DNA of 64,000 nucleotides. Origin: Monosporascus cannonballus. Taxonomy: Eukaryota > Ascomycota > Sordariomycetes > Xylariales. Location of the stretch: NCBI GenBank assembly GCA_004154925.1, contig QJNS01000041.1, forward strand, positions 170,237 to 234,236, written 5' to 3'. Position 1 is the first letter of the stretch, and each line of letters opens with the position of its first letter. Shown here piece after piece: positions 36,521 through 47,335 of the stretch. The position numbers were made by a program, and so were the translations under genes. A model generated the notes under the pieces. The model ran no database searches. It was not told where the DNA came from and saw only the letters and a program-made list of their open reading frames with translations.

Positions 36521-37977
36521 GTAATAGGGATATGTTAATTTTTGTTATCCTATTAATAACGTCGTACTAATTTTCGTATTAATTTTTAACTAATTTAGAT
36601 TAGATAATACGCAATATATCTTAATTATAGTATCGAACGCTAGTAGAGGTTTAGGCATATATAAGTTATTTTTAAAGAAAAAGGTGTTTTAAATGTTTAA
36701 AAATTACTGTAAATTATTCGAAACGTAAATATTCGTTAAAGCCCCGTAATATATATATTTATCCGGTCTTATCGATTAAGATTTGCAATCGAGAATTATA
36801 TACGTTATAAAAAATAATTAATTTCGAAATTACTCAAATTATCTAGGATATTTTGGATTATTTGATTAATATTTGTAAATCGTTCTTTTTACTAATAAAC
36901 CTTTTTGGCGTTTCGAAAAATCCGAATTACAATTATATTTTTGCAAAATTTAAAACTATAAAAAAGTATTTTAGCAAATACGAAATTTATTTGTAAAATC
37001 GAATTTTGGCTCAAACGTCATAATTTTATTTTAAAAAATTACTTTAAGCTGTGTAAGATTATTTTAACTTTTATTAGATTTATATCTATAAAAATATAAA
37101 TTGAACAAATGTTATTTTATTTTTGTTTTATTTTTATTTTTTTATCGGATTCCAAAATAAAACTTTATTTCGATAAGTAAAAAAGGTTTTTGGACTAATT
37201 GTTTATAAATGACTTTTTTCGCGATGAAACGATTTGTTACTTTAAACGTATTTATAAGTTTTATTATAAAAAATATAAAAATAACCTTATAGAATTATTT
37301 TGTTAATAACGTACTAGTTAAAGCTTATCGGAAATTATAATTAAAAGTATTAAAATTTTCTAAAAAGTATTGTTTTTTCATATTATCTTATTTATTTTCT
37401 AGCAATATCCTTATTAACATTTAATAACGTATTTTTTAAGCTTATTAAATTTCGATAACAGTTAGTCTTAGAAACAAATCGTCGATCATTATCTAAAAAT
37501 ACGTAAGTTATATAAGTTTTCGATACGGAAATTAGAATATTAATTAACACGCAGGTTTATCGTTTAATAAAAACATTTTTATATTTTGGTATAAGATGAA
37601 AATCTTTTTCTCTAGGTTGGCCGTATTCGTTCGTAATCACCTTTATATTTTAAATGTTACTATATTAATAAAACGAACCTAAAATTAATCTAAGTTAATT
37701 TATTTGTACAATCGTTCCAGATTAATGTACTTTATATTCCGAATTAGCCTTTTTATCGTATCTTGCTTACAAAATACGCGAAAAAATCCATTACTTGATA
37801 TTTGGTACAATTATATCGAAAATAACAAATTTATGTAAATTACGAAACGTCGGCAAAAAATCGAAAAAATCTTTTATATAAGATTTTCGAAAAAATAGAG
37901 TTTAAACGTTACTTATCTTGCTTCCGCTGTTAACAAAATTAATAATTCCTAATTTATTTTTTAAACAGTTATATTTT
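36521..37977. other. RIP-degraded AT-rich DNA, presumably hAT interior
   Basis: No recognisable repeat ends or protein motifs. If the nesting model is right, the 3' part of the hAT transposase should lie here, but I cannot read it. Confidence 0.35.
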
Positions 37978-37982
37978 AAATC

Positions 37983-38022
37983 TGTTACGGTACTAGCAAA
38001 GCGGTTTATTTAAGCCGCCGTT
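37983..38022 (-). repeat. Truncated copy (40 bp) of the 150-bp LTR family D
   Basis: TGTTACGGTACTAGCAAAGC and the following palindromic TTTATTTAAGCCGCC match the outer 40 bp of 45118-45267. It then passes directly into a gag frame. The 5 bp outside are AAATC. Confidence 0.75.
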
Positions 38023-38406
38023 TTCCTGCTGCGCCGTGCTGATGTTTCGCTGCGGCGTTGTAGGCGCTGCGTTAGTCGTTGCAAATCGCGGGCGCCGGTT
38101 AGGGCATATAAAGGAATAATGTCCTTTCTTTCCGCAATACATACAAAGGTTTAGCTTGCGCCGGCGTTGCCTTTCCTTTTCGGTTAAAGGGGCGCGGGGC
38201 CCGGTAGCTCTGGTTGTTACCGTATCTAGCTGCATAGGTTCGGGCCCGGGAGGCGCCGGGGCGCTCGGCGAGCGTTGCAGTATCGTTTTATTGGCGGTTT
38301 GGCTTTTGGTTATGCGCTTGCGGAAAGTCCGATCTGCTATGTTGTTAAAACGGTTTCTGAAAAGCCGTATCAACCCCTGATTGTTTTCGGGGATAGGGCG
38401 CTGCAT
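37993..38406 (-). pseudogene. Retrotransposon Gag C-terminal fragment with CCHC zinc knuckle
   Basis: An intact 137-codon minus-strand frame in a GC-balanced island. It contains a Pro-rich segment with EPMQLD, the basic run LTEKERQRRRKLN, and the zinc knuckle CMYCGKKGHYSFIC (C-x2-C-x4-H-x4-C). These are hallmarks of Ty3/Gypsy Gag near its nucleocapsid end. The frame ends inside the truncated family-D LTR, so pol is missing and Gag is joined directly to the LTR tail, pointing to an internal deletion. Upstream (to the right, 38407-39300) the expected Gag capsid region is RIP-degraded. Confidence 0.7.
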
Positions 38407-39554
38407 TTGCGGAATGAGGGCTTCTTGAAGTACCCCGTTAACTTTTTGTTATAATACGATAATGCGTAAAGCTAGCCGTTACCGACTTTGATTAATTAGG
38501 CGTATGAAGCTACCGATAAAATCGGCGAATATTATTAAGCCATATTCCAGAATTTAAAAGTTTTTATAAACCTAGATTAATATATTAACAATAACATGAA
38601 CTTAGTTTAAAAATAGAAATATATTATTTATATCCCGTTATCCTTATAATTATATTTCGAGATTTGTAAGTTATATTATTATATTATCGATTTGATTACG
38701 TATATACGAATAAGTATTATTTTAAAGCCGTTAAGTTATATATATAATACGGTTAATAGCTAAAAAGTAAGCGTTTCGATTAATCGTAAATTTTAGGCGT
38801 ATTAAAGAATATTAATTAATATATTTTTGGCGGATTATCGGATCCTTAATATCGCCCTTAAATACAAGCGGTTCAAAATCGTAAAAGCGATAATTATCCG
38901 CTATATCGAAAAGAATATATCGTAAATCTGTTAAACGCTAAATAACGCCGAGTTATAAGGTTATTTTAAATAAAGTATTAAAGAACGACGTTAATATGTT
39001 TTTTATAGCCGTAATTCGTTATAACGACCGTTTTATAGCGGTTAAGCATTTTTGTAAATAAGAATTTTTAAAAGCGAATTATTTTGTTTATTATAACGAT
39101 TATTTTGCGATTACGAAACGCTTACCAAATTAATTACGTTCGACTATAGCTTAATTTGCGATAATTAGATAATTATAAAGTTAACGGTTTTTATATAATA
39201 ATTGCTTAATTTCTCGTATTAATTATTTTACGTTGGTAAATTATTTTTTTAATTTAAGTATTTTCGTATTTTAAGCATTAATTAATTCTTTTAAAATTTG
39301 CGAAAGTATTTCCAAATATTTTCTGGAAATATTTGCATTATTCGAAAAAGTGCCTTAATGGCGTAAAATCGTAAGTACACCGTATTATGACGGTAGTTAA
39401 ATAAGGGAATTCGTAAAAAAATATTTTGAAATTTATAGGTCGAAGGAGTAACGTTATGTTATTACTTTGTCCATGTTTAAAAGTAGGCGTATTGGTGCCC
39501 GTATTACCCTTTTTAAAGATCGGGAGGTCTGGGGATGATATAATGAGGTGGCGA
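38407..39554. other. RIP-degraded DNA, probably Gag N-terminal region of the family-D element
   Basis: Continuation of the minus-strand element whose Gag tail lies at 37993-38406. No intact frame; no further ends are recognised before Gypsy-type element 3 begins. Confidence 0.35.
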
Positions 39555-39559
39555 CATAA

Positions 39560-39766
39560 TGTGAGAATACAGCCCCTATGAGGATAAGGCTGGTAGCCGA
39601 CCAGCCATCGATCAGCCACCGACCCACTTATTAATATAAATCCACCATCTAGCAACTAATAAGAAACGCCAGATAGAAATAACTTAATATATTTATTTCT
39701 TGAAATACGCTTTGTAATTAATTAGAAATTACTTTACTTAAATTTATAGCTATTTATTATCTTATA
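39560..39766 (+). repeat. 5' LTR of element 3
   Basis: Direct repeat of 43210-43416; its right half is more AT-rich than the partner's. Confidence 0.85.
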
Positions 39767-40179
39767 ATTTTTTTATTTATCATAAAAAATAACGCGATAA
39801 TTATTAAAAATAGAATTCGCCAACTGCAAAACGAACCTAGGTTACCAGTCGAAAAGATTTCCGATCGGAACTTAACCGACGAACGATCGATTACGGTACG
39901 GGAACAGGCAAGAAAGTTTATAACGGAGCTTTAACGGGCAAAGGATTATGGTCCCCGAGATCCCGAATTACCTTACATATATAATAAGGATGCGTTCCGA
40001 TAACCGTTAACTGAACGGTTAGAAAACAGGCGTAATATAACGACCGCGTCCCGGAGTTTAAAGCAAGGGAAAATTAAACCCCTTAATAATAACCAGATCT
40101 TGGAAATTATCCGTTAATAAAACGAATAACATTCGGAATTATTCCGACAGCTGGCCGAATAACAAATAATGGCATAGGC

Positions 40180-41150
40180 TGAAAAAGCAGAGCTTTATAA
40201 GTTAATTACGATATCGTCGCAGAAGCCCAAGGGCGATAAGCGAGTACCGCGTTACAATTGCCCGAAGCTTTCCGAGCGCGCGTCGATTAGAGAGAAAGAA
40301 GATTGGATAGAAGCTGTTACGGAAGCAGCTGATCAGCCAGCACCATGATGATCCAAGGGCAGGACATATGGGATATGTCCGTACGCTGGAACTGATAACC
40401 AGAAAGTTTCACTGAGAAAATGTGGCGAACGATATCCGAGAATATACCAAGCAATATCCGAGCTGCCAGAGCACAATAAAGCCACGCCACAAACCATATA
40501 GACAGCTACAGCCCTTACCGTTACCTGAGTAACCTTTCCAAAAAATCTCGTTAGATTTTATTACGGGATTTCCCAAAAGCCTAGGTTTAGACGGGTTAAA
40601 GTACGACGTAATCCTGGTGATCGTCGACCGCTTTACAAAATTAAAACTGTTTATCCTTATGGTTAAAACCTTAACCATAACCGAACTAGCTTAATTATTT
40701 TACGACGAAATTAAATGCAAATTCGGTACGCCAGCCGGAATTATTAACGATAAAAACAAATTATTAATAAATTAATTTTAGGTGGAATTTTATAAAAAGC
40801 AAAAAATAAAATGGCAAATATCGACCGCTTATTATCCGCAAACCGATAAGCAAATAAAACGTATTTATTAAATCCTAAAACATTATTTTTATAATTACGT
40901 TAATAAGTATTAAAATAATTGGATAGAAATATTATGAAATACGAAATTTATATATAATAATATACGGAATACGTTTACCGGCCGTTTTCCGTTCGAAACC
41001 TCATATAGGTATTATTTAAAAATAATAAAATACTTTCCATAAAGATTTAAAAAAATAAATATAACGAATTAAAAACCGTTTCGAAAAAACAATAATTATT
41101 TATTAAATAATATACGAATATTGGAAAAAAATAACGATAACCTAAAAAAA
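40180..41150 (+). pseudogene. Integrase relic of element 3
   Basis: Broken plus-strand frame with the zinc-binding region followed by the DDE core in the usual order (DFITGFPKS, DVILVIVDRFTK, then the region with GTP and a D before NK, and STAYYPQTDKQ). Stops such as TAA and TAG replace Trp and Gln codons. Integrase inserts the retrotransposon cDNA into the genome; this copy cannot be functional. Confidence 0.7.
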
Positions 41151-43209
41151 GTATTATAATTAATATTATACGCTTATAGAATTCCAATTAACGCAATAAA
41201 TAAATTTATTAATTAAAAACGTTAAGTTTAAAAATAAAAAGTTCGTATTTATTTATATCCGGATTGCGATTAAAAAGCGAATAAATTTCTAGGCGTATAA
41301 AATAATTCTTTTTACCAAATATTAACGAATATATAATATATTTTCAATATCTTTATTAAAACCATAATATTACCGGACCTGATAAAAAATAAAAAGAAAT
41401 AAATGATAAAAGATATTATTTGCTACCGAAATAATCGGAAATAACGCAAATATCTAATTAAATAAAAAGGCTGGCCCGCTAAGTATAATATGTAAAAACC
41501 TCAAAAATACTTTAAATATGTACTTAAGATATTATAACGTTATAAAAAAAGTTAAATACGTATATAGAAAATAAAACGACCTAAAAATTATAGGGCAATA
41601 ATAACTCGATTGGAAATTAATTACTTATTAATTATAAAAATTATAAAAAATAATATTAAGCAAAATTAAGATATTAATATTAAAATATTATTTAATTATA
41701 TAATTACTTTTAAATTTTTAATAAATAATTACCTTATTGTATACCGGTCGAAATTTTATAAGCGATATAAAAAAAATTAAACTTTTATTTCAAAAATAAA
41801 ATTACGCATTTAATTATTAAATTTTGCGTTAATTAACTTTTAATAGGTGTATTAAAAAAGTTAATATAAGAATATCGGAAAATAATTAAAAAATATACGA
41901 TAGCAAAAAAGGGGTATATTTATTAAATTTATTAAACGTACAACTCGGAAAAATTTAGGAACATTTTATTCCTTACGAAAAATAAGGCTTAAATAACCGG
42001 AATATAATTTGTTATTAATCGGAAATAAGGTGTTATTTTTAAAACGTTTAACGTATTTAGGTTTGGTAATAATTTCGCCGAGTAAAACCGTTTTTTAATT
42101 ATAATTATTAATAAGTATTAAAATTTCGTTAAAATATTAAAAAATGAGCGGAAAATATTCGTAAACCAGGAATATAATAATATAACGGCTTTCGAAAATT
42201 ATTTTATTTATGGGAATATTTTAAAATTACGTTTAACTAGAAATTAATTACCGAATAATAAGAAAAAAATTATAATATTTATAAAAAGATTTTAAATTTG
42301 TAAACGTATAAGATAACGTTAAAATTAAATTTTCGTAACCATAACGGACGATCGAAAATCGATTTCCGTTATATTAAGAAAACGATATTCCTTAATAATA
42401 ACCGCGTTAAAAGCGAATTCGGTTTCGCGAAGGATATCGAATCGACGACCGACCGCAATTACGTCGGAACGTTTGTACTGGGTACTTGTAATACGAGCCT
42501 TTTCGAATTCGTTAATTAATTCCTAGTTATCGATACCGAACTAAAAAACTGTCTGGGCGGCATCTTTAAGGACGATCGGAATTTAAACGGAAATTAAATA
42601 ATAATATTAATAATATTAAAAATAATTATTTACCGCGCGAAAAGTTTTGTAATAATAATTAGTTATGATATAATTTAGGGCGTCCAAAGCTTGAACGTAA
42701 ACCGTACGGTAATCGAAATAACGCTGTATTACGTAAATATAGTACGGCTTATTACCGTTCGTAATGCGACTAATATTTATCTTATTATCGGCGTCGAGGA
42801 GATGGCGTTAAAAGAAATCCCAGTTTTTATTAATATTAAAATATTATTTCTTTTGCAACTTTTTACGAAAAAAAAATATGGCGAACGGAAATGGTACGTA
42901 AAATAAACGGAAAAGGCGAAATAAGAATAAAAAAAGACGGGAAACCAAAAGAAACGCGTACGTAAAAGGAATAAAAATATAGACGCGAAAGGAAAAAAAA
43001 AGGTAAATAAAGTAGAGTTAAAAACGGATTATAGTAGGAAACTGGGCGGAGCATAATTAATTACGTAATATTGCACGTATTAATTACCATGGTAATTATT
43101 TATAACATAATATTTATCGGCAAGCATACGCAACCCGATTTGCGAAACGCGTTATATCAAATTAATAATAATGCTATTAGGAACTAACAGCTTAAAAAGG
43201 AGAAATAAT

Positions 43210-43416
43210 TGTAAAAATACAGCCCTTATAAGGATACGGCTGGTAGCCGACCAGCCACCGATCAGTTATCGACCTACTTACTAATATAAATTTACTATTT
43301 GGCAGCTAGTGGGAAACGCCAGATGGAAATAACTTAATATACTTACTTCTTGGAATACGCTCTGTAACTTGTCGGAAATCACCTTACCCAAGCTCATAGC
43401 TGTCCATTATCTTACA
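43210..43416 (+). repeat. 3' LTR of element 3
   Basis: GC-balanced copy of 39560-39766 followed by CATAA; purine-rich AAAAAGGAGAAATAAT precedes it. Confidence 0.85.
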
Positions 43417-43510
43417 CATAATAACGGCGGATCTAGGGCGCGGCGTAAGAGATATTATAACGAGGCTATATAAACTGCCATAAAGTTTGTTTTTTGAAAG
43501 TGCAACAAAC

Positions 43511-43660
43511 TGTTATAACGCTGTACGTTTCTTAGGTTTCTAGAAGATATTCTGTTATTGTACGAAAAAGAAAGAAAAGAGCTATCTAGCAAGCGTATAG
43601 CGCTGGCATATATATAGCGAAACGGCGGCTTAAATAAGCCGCTTTGCTAGTGCCGTAACA
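43511..43660 (+). repeat. 150-bp LTR family D, plus-oriented copy
   Basis: Starts TGTTATAACGCTGTACG and ends GTGCCGTAACA. Contains the palindrome GCGGCTTAAATAAGCCGC near its end. Same length as 45118-45267, in the opposite orientation. Flanks CAAAC and GTTAT do not match each other. Confidence 0.75.
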
Positions 43661-45117
43661 GTTATATACGAATTTTTGCGATTTCCGCGGATAAATAAAG
43701 CCCGGAAATAAAGCCGTTATATTTAAGAAAACTTAGCGAATCGACTGATCTTATTATCTTAATTATATAATAAATAAACTTTATGGTTTTTATTATTAAA
43801 ATAACGCATTTTTTACATATATAACCTAAATTAATAATTATTAATAATTAATAGGTAAATTAATAGGTAAATTAATGCGAATATTATTAATGCGAATATA
43901 TTAATAAAAAATAGAAAAAATAACCTTAATTACTTTTTATAAAGTTTTAATAATTAACTGCTAAAATCGAAAATCAGTTTTATTAGATAAACCTTAGATA
44001 ATTTCGCGCAAAAAACGTTAAAATAAAGCTTTTAATATTAAAAGATTAAAGTTTTTCTAATATTTTCAGATTTTTCGAAATATAACGGCTTAAAAAATAT
44101 TTATTTTTAAAAAAAATTAATTAATAGGGCTTAAAATACTTATTACCGGGCTTTTATTATCTGGGTCTTTTAATCGTGCCGGTTGTATCCGTAAGGGGTT
44201 TTTTAGCTGTCGGCTTAACTTTACCTTTGTTCCTAGCTATATCTTTGTCTTTAAGTAGATATTTGCCTTCGACGCCTTTGGTTTGCAAGATTATACGCAG
44301 TTTTAAATTAAGATTAATATATCGATTAATTCGCGGATTAATACGTTAATTCGTAGAAATATTAACTTATGAAATTTTATATACGTTATAACGAAAACAT
44401 TATTTATTATATTTAAAAAATAAGATTAAAATTGATATTAACAAATTAAATTTGACGAAAAAAAATATAATTATATTAAAATGCAATTGCGCAAAAATAT
44501 GCAGTATGTTATATATAGTATGAGCAAAACGAAATAATAATATTATAATATCTTAAGTAACTTATTTATATATTATTACTTTTAAAACAAAACTTTTATA
44601 TACGCGTATATTAAAAAATAGATATTAAATAATATTTGAAAATATAAAAAACAAAATTTAAAATAAGCTTAATATTATAAAGTAAAAAGAATTAATAATA
44701 AATTAAAAAAAGATAAAAGAAAATAAAGAAAATAAAATTAATAAAATAAATAATATAAAGGAAATATTATAAATAAAATATTATTTAACGAATATTATAA
44801 ATTCGAATATATTATAACGATTTAAAATATATAGTTTATATTGCTTAATAATGTATAAATTAACTAGCAATACTCTTATTTCCTATTAGCATACGTTTTT
44901 GAACGGATTATAATAATCTTTTAAAACTTTTGTAAATTTTCTTTTTTTTATACCTTGGTCAATCCAGTTATAGCGTTTCCAATTTTCGTTTGCCTTTTAG
45001 CGTCTGAATTAGCTAAAGGCGTTAATAAACTATATTTCTGCTATACGATAATCATATCGTGAATTTGTTATCTTGGTAAAAAATTAATTATATTTGGCAT
45101 TGTTCCGCTATCGATTT
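43661..45117. other. RIP-degraded segment between inverted family-D LTRs
   Basis: Mostly unreadable. A GC-richer patch at 44160-44290 encodes on the minus strand a basic tail-like stretch (VEGKYLLKDKDIARNKGKV), perhaps the end of a transposase; the family is not recognised. Confidence 0.35.
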
Positions 45118-45267
45118 TGTTACGGCACTAGCAAAGCGACTTATTTAAGTCGCCGTTTCGCTATATGTACGCAAACGCTACACGCTTGCTAGATAGCTCT
45201 CTTCTTTCTTCCTCATACAACAACAGAATATCTTCCAGAAACTTAGGAAACGTACAGCGCCGTAACA
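45118..45267 (-). repeat. 150-bp LTR family D, minus-oriented copy
   Basis: TGTTACGGCACTAGC...CAGCGCCGTAACA, with 9-bp inverted ends TGTTACGGC/GCCGTAACA. Flanks are GATTT on the left and ATAAC on the right. Confidence 0.75.
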
Positions 45268-45809
45268 ATAACGAAAATAAAAGCGAAAGGTTTAATAAAT
45301 CCGAATCCGGAAAAACCAGATAAAAAAGCAAAATAACAGCAATATAAGGCGTATTTTATTAAACGAATAAAAAAAATTACGCCATTTCGGAATTATATAT
45401 AAAAACTAATTAAAATAATTATTAAGCTAATATTCGGATAAGGCTTATTATTTACCCGTTATCGGTATTAACGATAATAATTCCGAATTATTTAAATTTT
45501 TTAAAAAATATTTCGAAAATAATTTAATATATTAATTAATATAATATTACTTTAAAAATTTATAATTGAGTTAAAATAGAATTATTAAATATTTGAAATA
45601 TATATTAATATATAAAGTTATATATAATTATATTACGATTAATTGTATAAAAACAATCATGATATTTAAATATAATAATTAAATTATTTTAACAAATATT
45701 TAATAAAATAGTGTTTAAAATTATACAAAATTTTTATTTTTGTAATATATAATTTATATTATATTTATATAATAAAGTTTTAATTTTTAAAACGAGTACT
45801 TACGGGTGG
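45268..45809. other. RIP-degraded DNA near the right end of the hAT element
   Basis: No recognisable coding sequence or repeat end. Confidence 0.35.
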
Positions 45810-45967
45810 TTAATTATTTTGCATTTTGGGTATCTACGAGTGGTTAATCCGTAAGTAATTTCATTTTACCTACGTATCTCTGTTAACTACCTACGTAAAC
45901 TTTTACCCACTTACGGATACCCGTGGTAGGAAATTTTAGCGTAAGTGGGTGGGTAATGCAAACCCTA
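45810..45967 (-). repeat. Right terminal inverted repeat and subterminal motifs of the hAT element
   Basis: Ends TGCAAACCCTA, the reverse complement of the left terminus. ACCCAC/GTGGGT words cluster at 45902-45957. Confidence 0.75.
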
Positions 45968-45975
45968 GATCCAGT

Positions 45976-46917
45976 CTGACCTTATAGTGATTCTGTCGCA
46001 AAAAGCGATACAGCTATTGCGTAGTTTGCAATCGCGCCATATATACCGCGACAGGTGGTATCATCCCTTGTTTTTCTAAATAATATATTGAGTTATACTT
46101 AGCAATATTGCCTATTACTTACCGAGCCATGTCTTAAAGGTGGTCGCTTTATATAGAGCCTTATATAAGACCTCCCTCGTATAAGACATTATGTGCAGAC
46201 ATTACTTACATCCTATATCTGCCCGATCTACAACCACACCGGAAGGAATGAGAATCGCCGCTTTTCATGCTGTCAGACCTAACAACGCCAGTCAGCTCTA
46301 GCGGAGATTACTTTATGCACCCCTGGTACCTTTTCCTCTCAGCCACAGCTGTATTTACGTGTATAAAAGAAGGGTTCGCTACCTTCACTTTCTAGCTAGG
46401 ACCTTCTAGAGGTCAGGCAACCTTTAATACACTTCTTCTTCAGTTATATGCTTCTGTGTGTGATGTCAGGGTTTCACACATGCTAGATGGCTTCCCGCCT
46501 GAGTACACGTGACCACCGGCGTCTTCCCCCTTGATTCACGGGAGGGGGACTAGAACCAATCTGAGACATTGTGTCCATTAATGAGAGGAGAGAGTAATAC
46601 TATACAGCCGAAATGTGTGCAAGACGTATCAAGGCGAATGAGCCGTATGACTTCATGACTTTCGCCTCCGTCACGTGGTAAGCCGCCCCTCATACCACCT
46701 CAACCGAGCGTTGGTCATCCAGCGATTGAGTCCAGGGCGCTATGGAAAACGAAGAAGTGTATCTTCCGTCTGTCACTCTGACCAAAGCTCCAATCTTATA
46801 CCTCTGTCGGGGTTTCTCATCGATGAGGTAACTTCCATTCCCAGCAGTCTTTGGCCCTAAATGCTATTGGACATGTATAACAAGCGCTGATGTCCTGCCT
46901 GATGCTCCGCGTCGTTC
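45976..46917. other. intergenic flank right of the transposon
   Basis: Base composition returns to normal immediately after 45975. No supported gene; frames such as 46675-46860 lack any feature. Confidence 0.55.
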
Positions 46918-47335
46918 CTAGTCGGTGCTGGCGGAGTCGGTCGAGTGCCAATTCTTGTGATCTTTCGGGTCTTTCCCATTCTTGTTCCTGTCATTCTTGC
47001 CCTTCTCGTCGGAAAAGGAGCCGGACTTCGGCTTATGTGCGCCCTTTTTCTTCTTCTCCATGTCGGCTTCGTACTGCATTGCGGTTCTTGTCAATAGCTG
47101 GCTCCTTCTGGGTGAATCAGGGCGTTGTGCAGAAGCCATGAGGGAGGCTTGTCATTTAGAAAGTTGTAGAGCACTCCCACCAACTCCCCCATTCTTTGTC
47201 CACAGAGGTCGCTGAAAAGATGGTGCAAGCGGCTATCTGAGGAATAGGACGGCGAAATCAGCTGCAGAAAGTGCTTACCCCTGAGTCATCTCCCTTTTCA
47301 GAACCATTCGAGGATCTCCCTGCCGCCTTCGGCAT
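46918..47335 (-). CDS. Possible small charged protein, structure unresolved
   Basis: Two protein-like pieces lie on the minus strand. A start at 47335 gives MPKAAGRSSNGSEKGDDSG, followed at once by a consensus donor GTAAGC. A downstream frame ending at 46918 gives MQYEADMEKKKKGAHKPKSG and continues to a Lys/Asp/Asn-rich tail ending HSTDSASTD. Possible acceptors (TTTTCAG, CCTCAG) exist between them, but no single splice joins both pieces cleanly. A third frame in between (MGELVGVLYNFLNDKPPSWL) also looks coding. It is either a three-exon gene or a broken one. I do not recognise the family. Confidence 0.3.

Larger units (their letters stand above)
39560..43416 (+). mobile_element. Short Gypsy-type LTR element 3 with integrase and chromodomain but no visible RT
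   Basis: Two 207-bp LTRs (39560-39766, 43210-43416), beginning TGTGAGAATACAGCC and TGTAAAAATACAGCC and ending ATCTTA(C/T)A, are flanked by a perfect 5-bp duplication CATAA (39555-39559, 43417-43421). Total 3,857 bp, plus orientation. A GC-richer block at 39800-40320 looks like Gag-type sequence. From about 40340 an integrase follows: an HHCC-type zinc region (HHDD..AGHMGYVRTLELI), the core DFITGFPKS, then VDRFTKLKLF, and YYPQTDKQ near 40830. A chromodomain-like tail (RKYLIK.KGWPAKYN) lies at about 41440-41520. About 1.7 kb after it is unexplained. Confidence 0.75.
11049..45975 (+). mobile_element. hAT-type DNA transposon with nested insertions, including its 8-bp target duplications
   Basis: The element proper is 11057-45967 (34,911 bp). 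Identical 8-bp copies GATCCAGT lie at 11049-11056 and 45968-45975. Immediately inside, the left end reads TAGGGTTTGCA and the right end is its exact reverse complement (TGCAAACCCTA). An 8-bp duplication is diagnostic of the hAT superfamily, and the terminus fits its loose YARNG consensus. Both subterminal 150-bp regions carry repeated ACCCAC/GTGGGT motifs, as hAT transposase binding regions do. A hAT-like transposase relic sits inside (28080-29461). Subtracting the inserts recognised here leaves roughly 7.4 kb, still large for a hAT, so further unrecognised inserts are likely. Nearly everything inside is AT-rich with broken frames, as from RIP. Confidence 0.8.

Noticed and set aside
39338..39655. 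105-codon minus-strand frame in the repeat region
   Set aside because: Crosses the left LTR boundary of element 3, so it cannot be an inherited gene.
40409..40678. 89-codon minus-strand frame
   Set aside because: Antisense to the integrase relic of element 3.
11057..45967. A Starship-type giant cargo element
   Set aside because: The ends are inverted repeats with an 8-bp duplication, no DUF3435/tyrosine recombinase is readable at the left end, and no host genes are carried; nested transposons explain the size.
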